From: Acidimicrobiales bacterium
GTDB lineage: Bacteria; Actinomycetota; Acidimicrobiia; Acidimicrobiales; Aldehydirespiratoraceae
DNA length: 64,000 bases
Reading direction: 5' to 3'
Assembly: GCA_029247365.1 (NCBI GenBank)
Contig: JAQWLJ010000047.1
Coordinates: 35,211 to 99,210 of the forward strand
Position numbers and translations under genes: made by a program. The notes beneath the pieces were generated by a model. That model worked only from the letters and a program-made list of their open reading frames with translations. It was not told the DNA's origin and did not search any database. Of the stretch, positions 44,794 to 53,026 are shown in pieces. Positions within the stretch are counted from its first letter, which is position 1. Each line of letters starts with the position of its first letter.

Positions 44794-46230
44794 TCAGCTG
44801 ACGACGGTCGATGCGGGGACGAAGCCACCGGCCCCGTCGGTGATCGTGATCTGATCGAGTCTGATGTCGCCCGGGTGCTCGTGGCCCATGGCGTGGGCAA
44901 GCGAGAGCAGGTCGCTTCGGAGCGAGCGGATGTAGCCGTCGACGCGGGCTGCCTTGTCGGTGGGGTCGAGACCTCGGACGAGCCATTTGCTCTGGGTTGC
45001 AACGCCGGTCGGGCAGTGGCCGCTGTGGCACTCCTGAGCCTGGATACAGCCAACGGCAAGCATCGCCTCGCGGGCGACACCGATCATGTCGACCCCCATC
45101 GCCATCGCAAGTGTTGCGTCGGGGGCGAACCCGAGCTTGCCGGCACCACCGAAGATGATCCGATCGCCGAGCCCGTGAGCATCGAAGGCACGCCGAACGA
45201 CCGGGAAGGCCTGACGGAAGGGGAGTGCAACATGGTCTGAGAAGACCAACGGTGCTGCTCCCGTGCCGCCTTCGCCGCCATCGACCGCCACATAGTCGGG
45301 GCCTCGGCCGGTGGTCGCCATGTGTTCGGCGAGTTCCTCCCAGAATGCTGGGCCGCCGACCGCTGACTTGATGCCGACCGGCACGCCGCTTGCGGCTGCG
45401 ATCGACTCGACGAACTCGACGAGGCCCGCAACGTCGGCGAACGTTCGATGGCGAGCCGGGCTGCGGACGGTGACCCCGATCTCGACCCCGCGCGCTGCCG
45501 CGATCTCCGGGGTGACCTTCGCGCCGGGGAGGACACCCCCGAGTCCGGGCTTGGCCCCCTGCGACAGCTTGATCTCGATGGCGCGAACCTGGGCCCCCTG
45601 CATGGATGCGAGCATGGCGTCGATCGAGAATTTGCCGTGGGCGTCGCGTGCGCCGAAGTAGCCCGTTCCCAGTTGAAAGACGAGGTCGCCGCCATTGCGA
45701 TGATGATTCGAGATGCCGCCTTCGCCGGTGTTATGGAGGCACCCGGCTAGTCCGGCTCCGCGGTTGAGTGCGGTGATGGCCGCGCTCGACAGTGACCCGA
45801 AGCTCATGGCCGAAATGCCTACGATCGACGGCGGGCGGAAGGCATGATCGCGGCTGCGCCATTCGCCCATGACCTTTGCGCAGGCGATCTCGTCGCCGAC
45901 GTCGGCGTCGATGGGGAACGGGTCGTGGTGAAAGAAGGGGTAGCCAGCCTGGTCGAATCGGTTATCGCTTCCGAACCCGAAGTATTTGTTGTCGCCCTTT
46001 GCCGACGCGTAGACCCAACGACGCTGGTCGCGAGAGAACGGTCGCTCCTCGTCGTTATCGGTGACGATGTACTGCCGAAGCTCGGGGCCGATCGATTCAA
46101 GCGCATACCGCAGGTGCCCGATCACCGGGAAGTTCCGCAGGATTGCGTGCCGCTTCTGTGTGAGGTCGTAGAGGGCGGTCACGACGATGAGGACGCCAAT
46201 GCCAACAATGATCACGAGCCACCAGGTCAC
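44794..46230 (-). CDS. FMN-binding glutamate-synthase-like (GltS domain) protein
   Basis: A 478-residue protein with one N-terminal membrane helix (WWLVIIVGIGVLIVVTALY) and a glutamate-synthase FMN-binding TIM barrel. Motifs: MSFGSLSSAAITALNRGAG, NTGEGGISNHHRNGGD, AIEIKLSQGAKPGLGG, VDGGEGGTGAAP and the Fe-S cysteines in CIQAQECHSGHCPTGVATQ. This is the stand-alone, membrane-attached class that lacks the glutaminase domain; its electron acceptor and substrate are unclear. GTG start follows TACCGT at 6 bases (leaderless). Confidence 0.9.
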   Translation of the reverse strand: MTWWLVIIVGIGVLIVVTALYDLTQKRHAILRNFPVIGHLRYALESIGPELRQYIVTDNDEERPFSRDQRRWVYASAKGDNKYFGFGSDNRFDQAGYPFFHHDPFPIDADVGDEIACAKVMGEWRSRDHAFRPPSIVGISAMSFGSLSSAAITALNRGAGLAGCLHNTGEGGISNHHRNGGDLVFQLGTGYFGARDAHGKFSIDAMLASMQGAQVRAIEIKLSQGAKPGLGGVLPGAKVTPEIAAARGVEIGVTVRSPARHRTFADVAGLVEFVESIAAASGVPVGIKSAVGGPAFWEELAEHMATTGRGPDYVAVDGGEGGTGAAPLVFSDHVALPFRQAFPVVRRAFDAHGLGDRIIFGGAGKLGFAPDATLAMAMGVDMIGVAREAMLAVGCIQAQECHSGHCPTGVATQSKWLVRGLDPTDKAARVDGYIRSLRSDLLSLAHAMGHEHPGDIRLDQITITDGAGGFVPASTVVS

Positions 46231-46236
46231 GGTGAA

Positions 46237-46242
46237 ACGGTA
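46237..46242 (-). promoter_or_regulatory. -10 element of leaderless promoter for the GltS-like gene
   Basis: Minus-strand TACCGT, 6 bases before GTG at 46230. Confidence 0.45.
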
Positions 46243-46319
46243 GTGGACGCGCTGAGCTTCCTGGGTTGGTCACCAAGGGGATTTGTTGCGAGTGATCTCT
46301 GCTGGATGTCTGAGTGGGG

Positions 46320-46835
46320 TCAGCCCAGGCGTTGGGTCTGCCACACCTGTTGCGTCTCGCCGCGGATCAGGTCGTCTTCTTGGCGGCGGAACCCAAGTTT
46401 GGGGAGCACAGCTGCCCCCGCGGGATTATCGGGATGGACAATGGCATGGATTTCAGAGCCGGTATAACGATTCCACGTGTCGTGAAGGACTGCGTTGCCG
46501 ACTTCGGCGGCCACTCCCTTGCCCCAGTTCCGGCGGCTAAGTATCAGGCCGAACTCCACGGTGGCGCCGATGATCTCGGTGGCTCGTTGGAGGCCGCCCT
46601 GGCCAAGGAACGCGCCTGAGGTGGCGTCGCGGATCGCCCAGAGTCCCCACCCTTCCGACTTCCAGCACCGCTGGTTGGCTTCCAGCGAGCGCGCGGTCGT
46701 GGCGCGGTCGCGAGTTCCGCCGTCGATGTACATCATGACCCGATGGTCGCCGAAGACAGCCGCGGCCTCATCGAGATCCGAGGGGCTCAGGGGAAGCATC
46801 ACCAATCGTTTGGTGCGCAGCGAAGGTGCGTCCAC
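46320..46835 (-). CDS. GNAT N-acetyltransferase (RimJ/RimL-like)
   Basis: A 171-residue acetyltransferase. It starts TKRLVMLPLSPSDLDEAAAVF, typical of the RimJ/L group, has the acetyl-CoA pyrophosphate loop region RRNWGKGVAAEVGNAV and ends with the conserved VHPDNPAGAAVLPKLGFRR. The usual RGKGYG is NWGKGV. Target is unknown; such proteins acetylate protein N-termini or small amines. GTG start at 46835. Divergent from the tauD-like pseudogene 52 bases away. Confidence 0.9.
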   Translation of the reverse strand: MDAPSLRTKRLVMLPLSPSDLDEAAAVFGDHRVMMYIDGGTRDRATTARSLEANQRCWKSEGWGLWAIRDATSGAFLGQGGLQRATEIIGATVEFGLILSRRNWGKGVAAEVGNAVLHDTWNRYTGSEIHAIVHPDNPAGAAVLPKLGFRRQEDDLIRGETQQVWQTQRLG

Positions 46836-46887
46836 CCCTTGATCGTGCCACTCTGGGAGGCGAAGAGCGAACGAAACGGAGTTTGCG

Positions 46888-47706
46888 ATGCCGATTGAGG
46901 TCGTGCCGATTACTGGCTCCGTCGGCGCCGAGGTGCGCGGCCTCGATCTGAACGATGTGTCAATCGATCTCGCTGAGGAGCTCCGCCAGGTGTGGCTCGA
47001 TCACAAGGTGCTCGTCATCCGCGATCAATCGATCAGCCGCAATGCACACATCGAGTTCGGGCGCTGATTCGGCGAGCTTGAAGTGCATCCGTTCACCGAG
47101 AACGACGGCGAACACCCCGAGATCATTGTGCTCGAGGCAGGCGGCCAAACAGGGAGCACGACTGTTGCGTCGGGTTGGCACAGCGATGTCACCTGGCGGT
47201 CCGAGCCGTCGATGGGCTCGATCCTGCGCGGCGTGGTGGTTCCCTCTATCGGCGTTGACACCTGCTTCGCGAGCGCAAGCGCAGCCTATGAACGACTCGA
47301 CGACGGGTGGAAGGCTCGCGTCGACGGCCTTGTTGCGGTCCACGACTACATGCACGTTTTTGGCGGCAGTGTTTCTGACGAAAAGGCTGAGGAGCTCCGG
47401 GAGAAATATCCCGCGCAGCGACACCCGGTGGTGCGGACGCACCCCGAAACCGGGGAGCGAGGTATCTTCGCGAACCGCTACTTTGTGTCTCACCTCGAGG
47501 GCATGGATCGCGACGAATCGCGTGAGATCGTCGACTATCTTGAACGCCAGATCATGAGTCCCTCGGTGCAGTCCCGGATCCGGTGGCAGGAGAACAGGTT
47601 CGTCATGTGGGACAACCGGGCGGTCCAGTACGCAGCGACCAGCGACTTCCTCCCTCGGCATCGCCGTATGGAGCGCGTGACCATCATCGGCGATCGGCCC
47701 TTCTGA
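46888..47706 (+). pseudogene. TauD/TfdA-family Fe(II)/2-oxoglutarate dioxygenase with in-frame stop
   Basis: ATG 46888 has GGAG 6 bases upstream and begins MPIEVVPITGSVGAEVRGLDL, a clear TauD N-terminus. At codon 60 (47065-47067) the frame hits TGA inside FGR-stop-FGELEVHP, where TauD has Arg (AQRFGELHIHP). It then stays open in the same frame to 47706. The iron motif WHSDVTW is present, but the distal His (TauD NRVTQHYA) is Tyr (NRAVQYAA, codon 47629-47631). Nonsense codon plus lost iron ligand point to a decaying gene. Separate translation from 47083 would give a 207-residue fragment. Coupled by TGATG to the sulfurtransferase. Confidence 0.85.
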
Positions 47707-48530
47707 TGGCCACCAACGGCGGGCCCGTCATCTCGGCTGCCTGGTTGGCCGAGCACTTCGCCGACGTCGTGGTCGTCGACTGCCGTTGGTCACTCGACGA
47801 CGGACCTCGTCGCGAGGCTTACGAGGAGGCACACCTCCCCACTGCGGTGTTCGCCAACCTCGACGTCGACCTGTCGGCGCCACCCTCGGCCGTTGAGGGG
47901 CGTCACCCACTGCCGGCGCCCGAAGCGTTCGCGGCGGCGATGGGTCGGTTGGGGATCGGCGACGACACCCGAGTGGTCGCCTACGACGACGCTGGAGGCG
48001 TCGTTGCCGCGCGTCTCTGGTGGATGCTCGACGCCCTCGGCCGGTCGGCAGCTGTGCTCGACGGCGGTCTCGCGGCGTGGGATGGGCCGATCGAGTCCGG
48101 GCCAGTGAACGCCGAGCCAGCGACGTTCACCCCGGTGCCGTGGCCGGCCGACCGCGTGATCTCCAAATCTGATCTCGCGGCCTCGCTCGACGTGGGCTTG
48201 GTTGTTCTCGATGCTCGTGCGCCTGACAGGTTCGCCCATGGTGGGCTGGTCGATCCGCGGCCAGGCCACGTTCCGACAGCCCGTAACGCGCCGGTGGGGT
48301 TCAACCTCGCCGATGGTCACTTCCGTCGGGCTGACGACCTCGCCGACCACTACGCCTCGGTGGGCGCCACCGCTGAGGCCGACGTGGTTGTCTACTGCGG
48401 TAGCGGTGTCAGTGCGTGTGCCGACCTGATTGGCCTGCGTCTTGCCGGCCTACCCGACGCCCGGCTTTTCGTGGGGTCGTGGTCGGCCTGGGGGGCTGAC
48501 CACAACCTGCCGAACGAGGTTGGCGCTTAG
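47706..48530 (+). CDS. thiosulfate/3-mercaptopyruvate sulfurtransferase
   Basis: A 274-residue two-domain rhodanese. The N-terminal inactive domain has VVVDCRWSLDDG and AYEEAHLPTAVFANLDVDL. The C-terminal catalytic domain has VLDARAPDRF and the active loop YCGSGVSAC with Cys231. The loop CGSGVSA is the 3-mercaptopyruvate type (CG[S/T]GVTA). It transfers sulfur to cyanide or thiols. ATG overlaps the stop of the TauD pseudogene by one base (TGATG), so the pair was once translationally coupled; taurine-type sulfur metabolism upstream would fit. Confidence 0.92.
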   Translation: MATNGGPVISAAWLAEHFADVVVVDCRWSLDDGPRREAYEEAHLPTAVFANLDVDLSAPPSAVEGRHPLPAPEAFAAAMGRLGIGDDTRVVAYDDAGGVVAARLWWMLDALGRSAAVLDGGLAAWDGPIESGPVNAEPATFTPVPWPADRVISKSDLAASLDVGLVVLDARAPDRFAHGGLVDPRPGHVPTARNAPVGFNLADGHFRRADDLADHYASVGATAEADVVVYCGSGVSACADLIGLRLAGLPDARLFVGSWSAWGADHNLPNEVGA

Positions 48531-48554
48531 CGCTAGACCATCGAGGCCACTGCG

Positions 48555-48692
48555 GCGATGTGCCGCCTCGAGCGCCGGGATATGTTTCATCGTGACCGGT
48601 CCGCACCGCGAGTCGTGGTCCATGGGCACGCCGTGGCGTTCGAACTCGGATCCGACGCCGCCGTCGAGCATCACGGCCTTGGCAGCGGTCAA
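48555..48692 (-). pseudogene. remnant of homocysteine S-methyltransferase N-terminus
   Basis: Antiparallel to its neighbours, this stretch encodes about 46 residues that read like the start of a homocysteine S-methyltransferase: VMLDGGVGSEFERHGVPMD, then RCGPVTM and ALEAAHR (in the family LLDGGxGTEL, rrGvp, W.gP.tL, .eaiHr). The similarity stops at about 48555, just before the sulfurtransferase stop, and nothing of the remaining about 250 residues is present. No functional product is expected. This is inference by recognition, not by alignment. Confidence 0.55.
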
Positions 48693-48711
48693 CCGGTGCT
48701 GTAACCCGCCG

Positions 48712-48717
48712 TACGCT
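48712..48717 (+). promoter_or_regulatory. -10 element of leaderless promoter for the Rid-family gene
   Basis: TACGCT, 6 bases before ATG at 48724. Confidence 0.5.
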
Positions 48718-48723
48718 TCGCTT

Positions 48724-49104
48724 ATGGAGCACATTATCCCTGATTCTCATCGGCAGACCTACGACAGCTGGCACTTCGCTCCGGCGGTCGTCCACGAGGG
48801 GGTCGCGTTTCTCAGTGGCGTGATCGGTTTCAAACCTGATGGCACGTGTGCCGAGGACGCCGAGGAGCAGTTCGTCGACCTGTTCGAGGGTATGAAGGCT
48901 GTCCTCGAGGCCGCCAGCATGGGCTTTCACGACATCATCGAGATGACGAGCTATCACACCGATATGAGCACACTGGGTATGTTCTCGGCGGTGCGCGATC
49001 GTTACATGAGCGAACCGTGGCCGGCCTGGACGGCCATCGGTTGCACCGAACTTGCCCTTCCTGGCGCGCTGGCGGAAGTGAAGGTCACCGCCCGTCAGCC
49101 GTAA
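48724..49104 (+). CDS. Rid-family (YjgF/YER057c/UK114) protein
   Basis: A 126-residue Rid-family protein: WHFAPAVVHEGVAFLSGVIGF, EEQFVDLFEGMKAVLEAASM, and closing ALPGALAEVKVTA. The Arg that binds the substrate carboxylate in RidA enamine deaminases (near R-x2-VEI in the last strand) is not present, so it belongs to another Rid subgroup. Trimeric cytosolic protein by family. It starts at ATG 48724, with a leaderless-type TACGCT. The LLM oxidoreductase gene follows after 44 bases. Confidence 0.85.
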   Translation: MEHIIPDSHRQTYDSWHFAPAVVHEGVAFLSGVIGFKPDGTCAEDAEEQFVDLFEGMKAVLEAASMGFHDIIEMTSYHTDMSTLGMFSAVRDRYMSEPWPAWTAIGCTELALPGALAEVKVTARQP

Positions 49105-49148
49105 CACGGCTGAGTGAGAACGGGGGACCGCTACTACTGTCCGTGGTC

Positions 49149-50183
49149 ATGGAATTCGACCTGATGACCGGCGGTGCCGCGAACTCGTGGACCCAGTCAG
49201 CCGACTTTGCGAAACAGTTGCAGGATGCCGGGTTTTCGGGGTTGCTCTACACCGAGACAAGCTCGGTGCCCTGGATGAGCATCACCGCGGCGGCGATGGC
49301 AGCGCCGGAAATGTTCTTCACGACCGGTATTGCCGTGGCTTTCCCTCGCTCGCCCATGGTTTCGGCTGCGGTTGCCTACGAGATCAACGGCAACACCGGT
49401 GGCCGGTTCCGGCTGGGCTTGGGCTCGCAGGTCAAGGCCCACGTCGAGCGCCGATATGCGAGTGAGTTCGACCGTCCCGCAGCTCGCATGCGCGACTACA
49501 TCCTTGCGGTGAAGGCCTGCTTTCGGGCGTTCAACCGGGACGAGAAGCTCAACCACGACGGCGACTTCTACAACCTGTCGCTTTTGCCGCCCGACTGGGC
49601 GCCCCGGCGTCACGACCACCCGATGCACGTCGATATTTCAGCGGTTGGGCCGATGATGATGAAGGTCGCCGGCGAGGTGGCCGACGGCGTGCATGTCCAT
49701 CCCCTTCATTCGATGCCCTATATCGAGAACCGCCTGCTTCCGGGGCTGGCTGACGGCGCAGCGAAGGCCGATCGTGACGTGGATGACATCGAACTGATCG
49801 TGCCGGTGTTCGCCTGTCCAGGTGACTCGCCCGAAGAGCGGGCCGAGTACGTTGCAACGGCGAAACGTCAGATCGCGTTCTACGGTTCGACGCCGAACTA
49901 CCACTTCCAGTTCGATGATCTCGGCTTCGAGGGGACCACCGGCCGTATTCGCGACAAGTTCAAGGCTGGCGAACTCGACACGATCGGCGACGTGATCACC
50001 GACGAGATGCTCGAGCATTACGCAGTCGTTGCCGACTGGGACGAAATGGCCGACAAGCTGCGCGATCGTTATCGCAGCACTGCTGGGCGGGTCGTGATTT
50101 ACCTCGGCGAATCACAGATGCGAAACGACCCCGACCATCTGGGCAAGTGGGGTGAGATCGCCCGGGCGGTCCGTGCCGGCTGA
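49149..50183 (+). CDS. LLM-class F420-dependent oxidoreductase (TIGR03617-like)
   Basis: A 344-residue luciferase-like TIM-barrel protein. It begins MEFDLMTGGAANSW and has SGLLYTETSS, FTTGIAVAFPRSP, GNTGGRFRLGLGSQVKAH and HDGDFYN, matching the TIGR03617 group of F420-dependent enzymes. Cofactor F420 is inferred from the actinobacterial family, not proven. Substrate unknown. ATG 49149 follows TACTGT by 8 bases; the open frame further upstream is antisense-like and not used. Confidence 0.9.
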   Translation: MEFDLMTGGAANSWTQSADFAKQLQDAGFSGLLYTETSSVPWMSITAAAMAAPEMFFTTGIAVAFPRSPMVSAAVAYEINGNTGGRFRLGLGSQVKAHVERRYASEFDRPAARMRDYILAVKACFRAFNRDEKLNHDGDFYNLSLLPPDWAPRRHDHPMHVDISAVGPMMMKVAGEVADGVHVHPLHSMPYIENRLLPGLADGAAKADRDVDDIELIVPVFACPGDSPEERAEYVATAKRQIAFYGSTPNYHFQFDDLGFEGTTGRIRDKFKAGELDTIGDVITDEMLEHYAVVADWDEMADKLRDRYRSTAGRVVIYLGESQMRNDPDHLGKWGEIARAVRAG

Positions 50184-50193
50184 GCAGTCAACG

Positions 50194-50607
50194 CTAGGGC
50201 ATTACGTAGGTGCCCTGTGCGGTCGCCACGAGTCGGTCGGGGTCGTTGTCGACCCAGATCTTCACTGTGCCGACGACCATCAGTCGACCGGCCTTGTCGA
50301 GATCAGCGCGGGCCCACAACGTGGTTCCCTGTGCGGGGCGGAGAAAGTGGATCGACAGGTCAGAGGTGAGCGCCATCGGTTCGATGCGATCGATGGTGCC
50401 GAAGCTCATGTACCAGAGCACCACATCGGCCATCGAGAACATCGTTGGTCCCGGCACGAAGCCGCCGGGCCGGAGGCTTTCCTGGTTGATCGCCTGCGTG
50501 GCCACCGCATGGGTCGGGCTGATGTCGGTGCACATATGAGGCGTATCAGCCCAGTGTTGTCGCACGGCATCGTTCACGATGTCGGGGGTGAGGGAAAACT
50601 CGGACAT
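50194..50607 (-). CDS. PaaI-type hotdog thioesterase
   Basis: A 137-residue single hotdog domain. Family marks: INQESLRPGGFVPGPTMFSMAD (PaaI-like glycine-rich helix with Asp), MALTSDLSIHFLRPA and MVVGTVKIWVDND. It would hydrolyse acyl- or aryl-CoA esters, probably as a homotetramer. ATG start at 50607. Convergent with the LLM gene (10-base gap). Substrate cannot be assigned. Confidence 0.85.
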   Translation of the reverse strand: MSEFSLTPDIVNDAVRQHWADTPHMCTDISPTHAVATQAINQESLRPGGFVPGPTMFSMADVVLWYMSFGTIDRIEPMALTSDLSIHFLRPAQGTTLWARADLDKAGRLMVVGTVKIWVDNDPDRLVATAQGTYVMP

Positions 50608-50683
50608 GGGCGCATGTTTGCGGGCTACGTGACGCCTGTCGAGCCCGGTTGGTGAACGCGACGTGCGTCGCTAAGGTCTGTCC

Positions 50684-50760
<77 letters not shown>

Positions 50761-50797
50761 AGGGGGATGCACCGAAGTGCAGGTCCCCGAAGCACTG

Positions 50798-50840
50798 AAG
50801 TCCCGGATTCTCGATCGGAATCCGGGACTTGTGCGTTTTG
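50798..50840 (+). terminator. strong hairpin terminator after initiator tRNA
   Basis: AAGTCCCGGATTC (50798-50810) and its exact complement GAATCCGGGACTT (50818-50830) form a 13-bp stem with a 7-base loop; TTTT follows at 50836-50839. Confidence 0.8.
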
Positions 50841-50879
50841 GTCCCGGGTTGGCCTGTTCGTTTGCGGCCTGAACGTGAA

Positions 50880-50904
50880 ACAGCCGCCCTTTGGGGGCGG
50901 CTGT
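50880..50904 (+). terminator. second hairpin downstream of initiator tRNA
   Basis: ACAGCCGCCC (50880-50889) pairs perfectly with GGGCGGCTGT (50895-50904), with a 5-base loop. TTTTT occurs about 14 bases later (50920-50924). A second terminator, or a small structured RNA end. Confidence 0.6.
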
Positions 50905-51150
50905 GAGGGTGTTGGGCTGTTTTTGGGCGCGCTGAATCAGGCCGTAGTGGCCTGGCGGTCGGTGTTGGTTCGGGTTACGCAGCGGGTGGGGCGTTGGCTT
51001 CCGGGGAGCTCACTCATCCTCGACGACATCGCTCGTCTCGCTGTCGATCAATAGCTGGATGGAGCAGGCAGGTAAATACGCTACCCCTGCCACGGTGTCA
51101 CCACGTTGCGAGACCGGCCCACCGTCGAACCCTGACGGACGTGGGCAACG

Positions 51151-51300
51151 TCAGCATCCACCGGACCGGCACGACAGGCCGAGCGCATCAAGTGCGAGAA
51201 CGAGCGCGATGAGCAAGGCGATGATGAGAAGCCAGCTGCGCCATCCACTCGGCGGGGTCCACCGCTCCGCTCGTTCCAGCTGTCCTCGCCGTTCCAACAT
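51151..51300 (-). CDS. possible small membrane protein
   Basis: From ATG 51300 the frame gives 49 residues: a short charged N-terminus (MLERRGQLERAERW), one good membrane helix (WLLIIALLIALVLALDALG) and a tail with Cys (SCRSGGC). The helix is convincing, but there is no SD or conserved neighbour. An earlier in-frame start would add 27 residues. Confidence 0.35.
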   Translation of the reverse strand: MLERRGQLERAERWTPPSGWRSWLLIIALLIALVLALDALGLSCRSGGC

Positions 51301-51495
51301 GGTGCTGACAGTAGACCGCAGCCCGGAGGCCACCACTGAAGCGAACGAAATGCTCGCGAACGGCATCTGGTTGGGTGTCAAGGAACTCCGTCATACACAT
51401 CCATGCGTTCGGGTCCGTCGACTCCGTTGGTTCAGGGGTCGCTTCAGAGCATCGGGTCATCGCATGAACCGTTCATGAGTAGAGAGCCGTCAGCT

Positions 51496-51672
51496 TCATG
51501 GAAGATCGCCCACGTTCGCTCCGGCGCACGCTTCCAGCAGGTCCCAAGCAAAATCCGAATCAGCGTCTCGGTAGACGAATTCCAACCTCTCGAGAGAGGC
51601 CCCACCATCAGTCGAAGCCCAGCCAACTGGTAGCGCCAACACCAACGCCACGCATGTGAGACCACGTTTCAT
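51496..51672 (-). CDS. possible short secreted protein or truncated gene
   Basis: From ATG 51672 the product is 58 residues with a plausible signal peptide (MKRGLTCVALVLALPVGWAS) and a short mature part (SLERLEFVYRDADSDFAWDL...CAGANVGDLP) ending at TGA. It looks like the beginning of a longer exported protein whose remainder is lost, or a genuine small secreted peptide. No SD upstream. Confidence 0.3.
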   Translation of the reverse strand: MKRGLTCVALVLALPVGWASTDGGASLERLEFVYRDADSDFAWDLLEACAGANVGDLP

Positions 51673-52235
51673 AGGTATTGACGCCAGACCATGGCCTCTG
51701 GGTCTGGGCTCGTGCCCGACCAAGGCCGGTCCATTTCTGGAATGTGGGGTTGATCTTCCGACCGGGGGTCAGCATCCATCAAAGCCACACCCCACCGTAT
51801 TTTGTCACTCGTTCAGTACCCACCGCGGGAGTCCTGTGACGGGGTCAAACAACTCGGTCTCGCAACAGAAACGGCTCAGTACCGTCCAAGTCCAAAGGTG
51901 ACATAGTGCTCACTGTTATCGCTCGCCGGGAAGGAACTCCTGCGTCGACACACACAGTCGAAGAGGGCTCTCGGATTGCTTGAGGCCAGCACCAGGCAGG
52001 GAGCCGATTGGTTCACGGCAAATGCCGTAAGACGTTGCTGCAGCCCACCCGGACCTTCGTATGGTCGAGACGACGGTTCTCTTCGACGCCATGAGTTCGT
52101 CGGAGAGTCTGCAGTTGGCGTGAGAGTCGAATCGGCAGACGCTCATAATCACCCAGGAGACGAGTGAGAATGGACGGCACGGGTGGGTTCGGGCTAGCAA
52201 CTCCGCGAATCCATCAAACAGAACGGAGTTTTTGG

Positions 52236-52589
52236 ATGAACGAAGAAACTTGGATCAAGCTCGGCGATCAGACAGCCGGAAACCTGCGGAGCTCGCAGAT
52301 CACCTACATGCTGGCTGTGGCGGCTCTTACCGCCACGATCGTCTTCGGAGCCGACTCCGATGCGTCGTTCCTGCTCACAGTGAGTTCGATCGGCGTTGGG
52401 CTTTTCGGCTTGCTCACGTTTGAGAACTCGCAGCAGGGCTTCATGGCTCTGATGAAGGGCATGCCGGCCTCTATGGCCAGCACCGAGATGGGTGCTGCGT
52501 TCCAGCGCACGCCGTTCATGGTGTTCCGGCTCGCGAATGCTGTCCTCGTCACCTTGATCGCCATTGCGCAAATCATGCAGGTGAACTGA
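52236..52589 (+). CDS. hypothetical membrane protein
   Basis: A 117-residue protein: charged N-terminus with WIKLGDQTAGNLRSSQ, then three likely membrane segments (about 25-42 MLAVAALTATIVFGA; 47-65 LLTVSSIGVGLFGLLTF; and a C-terminal VFRLANAVLVTLIAIAQIM), with a Met-rich cytosolic loop (FMALMKGMPASM) between the last two. ATG 52236 has GGAG 7 bases upstream; an earlier in-frame Met at 52164 lacks support. No family recognised. A hairpin terminator follows at once, so it is monocistronic. Confidence 0.75.
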   Translation: MNEETWIKLGDQTAGNLRSSQITYMLAVAALTATIVFGADSDASFLLTVSSIGVGLFGLLTFENSQQGFMALMKGMPASMASTEMGAAFQRTPFMVFRLANAVLVTLIAIAQIMQVN

Positions 52590-52601
52590 TCGACAACCGA
52601 T

Positions 52602-52641
52602 GTCGCAGGAGCGAGGCAACTCGTCTCGCTCCTGCTGCGAC
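52602..52641 (+). terminator. hairpin terminator after the 52236 gene
   Basis: GTCGCAGGAGCGAG (52602-52615) pairs with CTCGCTCCTGC-T-GCGAC (52625-52641), a 14-bp stem with one bulged base; 12 bases after the stop codon. No T-tract. Confidence 0.6.
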
Positions 52642-52738
52642 GGCCGAAGAGATTATTGGGCCCAGGCAGTCGCGGGAATCCGTCCGACCCAGAGGTATCG
52701 ATGACATCCGCCAGGAAGCGGCTGTCGAGGGGCCAGTG

Positions 52739-53026
52739 TCAGATGGTGACGTCAGCGATGAGGTCGAGGTCGGTGAACGCAACGTCGCCGACGGCCGCTC
52801 CGAAATCGGCCGCCGCGGACTGGGTGACTTCGAGTTGATTGTTCAACTCGGCTTCCTCGATCGAGTCGAAGAAAATCAACTGATGCACGATGCCGGGCCG
52901 GTTTCGGTCGGCACAGATCATTGCCCGCCTCGCATAGGTTTCGCCCCGAGCAGCTTCTGCGTACTCGTTCAGCAGCCGCACGGCTTCCTGAGGGTCCAGT
53001 TCGAACTCCATGATCTGAACAAACAC
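52739..53026 (-). CDS. small dimeric alpha/beta-barrel-like protein
   Basis: A 95-residue protein with the beta-alpha-beta pattern of antibiotic-biosynthesis-monooxygenase-like ferredoxin folds: FVQIMEFELDPQEAVRLLNEY, RRAMICADRNRPGIVHQLIFFDS, then AELNNQLEVTQ. No cofactor site is evident; family members include mono-oxygenases and stress proteins, so no reaction is assigned. GTG start with GGAG 6-7 bases upstream. The 301 bases from 53027 to 53327 hold no gene I can support. Confidence 0.7.
   Translation of the reverse strand: MFVQIMEFELDPQEAVRLLNEYAEAARGETYARRAMICADRNRPGIVHQLIFFDSIEEAELNNQLEVTQSAAADFGAAVGDVAFTDLDLIADVTI

Larger units (their letters stand above)
50905..52235. other. sparsely coding stretch after initiator tRNA
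   Basis: About 1.3 kb without a confident gene. Frames are short and lack the smooth high-GC codon pattern of the rest of the window; two weak small genes are listed separately (51151-51300, 51496-51672). I see no integrase, no inverted repeats of an IS and no copy of the tRNA 3' end. It may be a decayed gene or insertion remnant. Confidence 0.5.

Noticed and set aside
47065..47067. TGA in the TauD-like gene as a selenocysteine codon
   Set aside because: The position is not a Cys in the family, no SECIS-like hairpin is obvious, and a second loss of function (iron ligand) is present.
50905..52235. Integrated element with attachment sites after tRNA-fMet
   Set aside because: No copy of the tRNA 3' end, integrase or terminal repeats was seen in the window.
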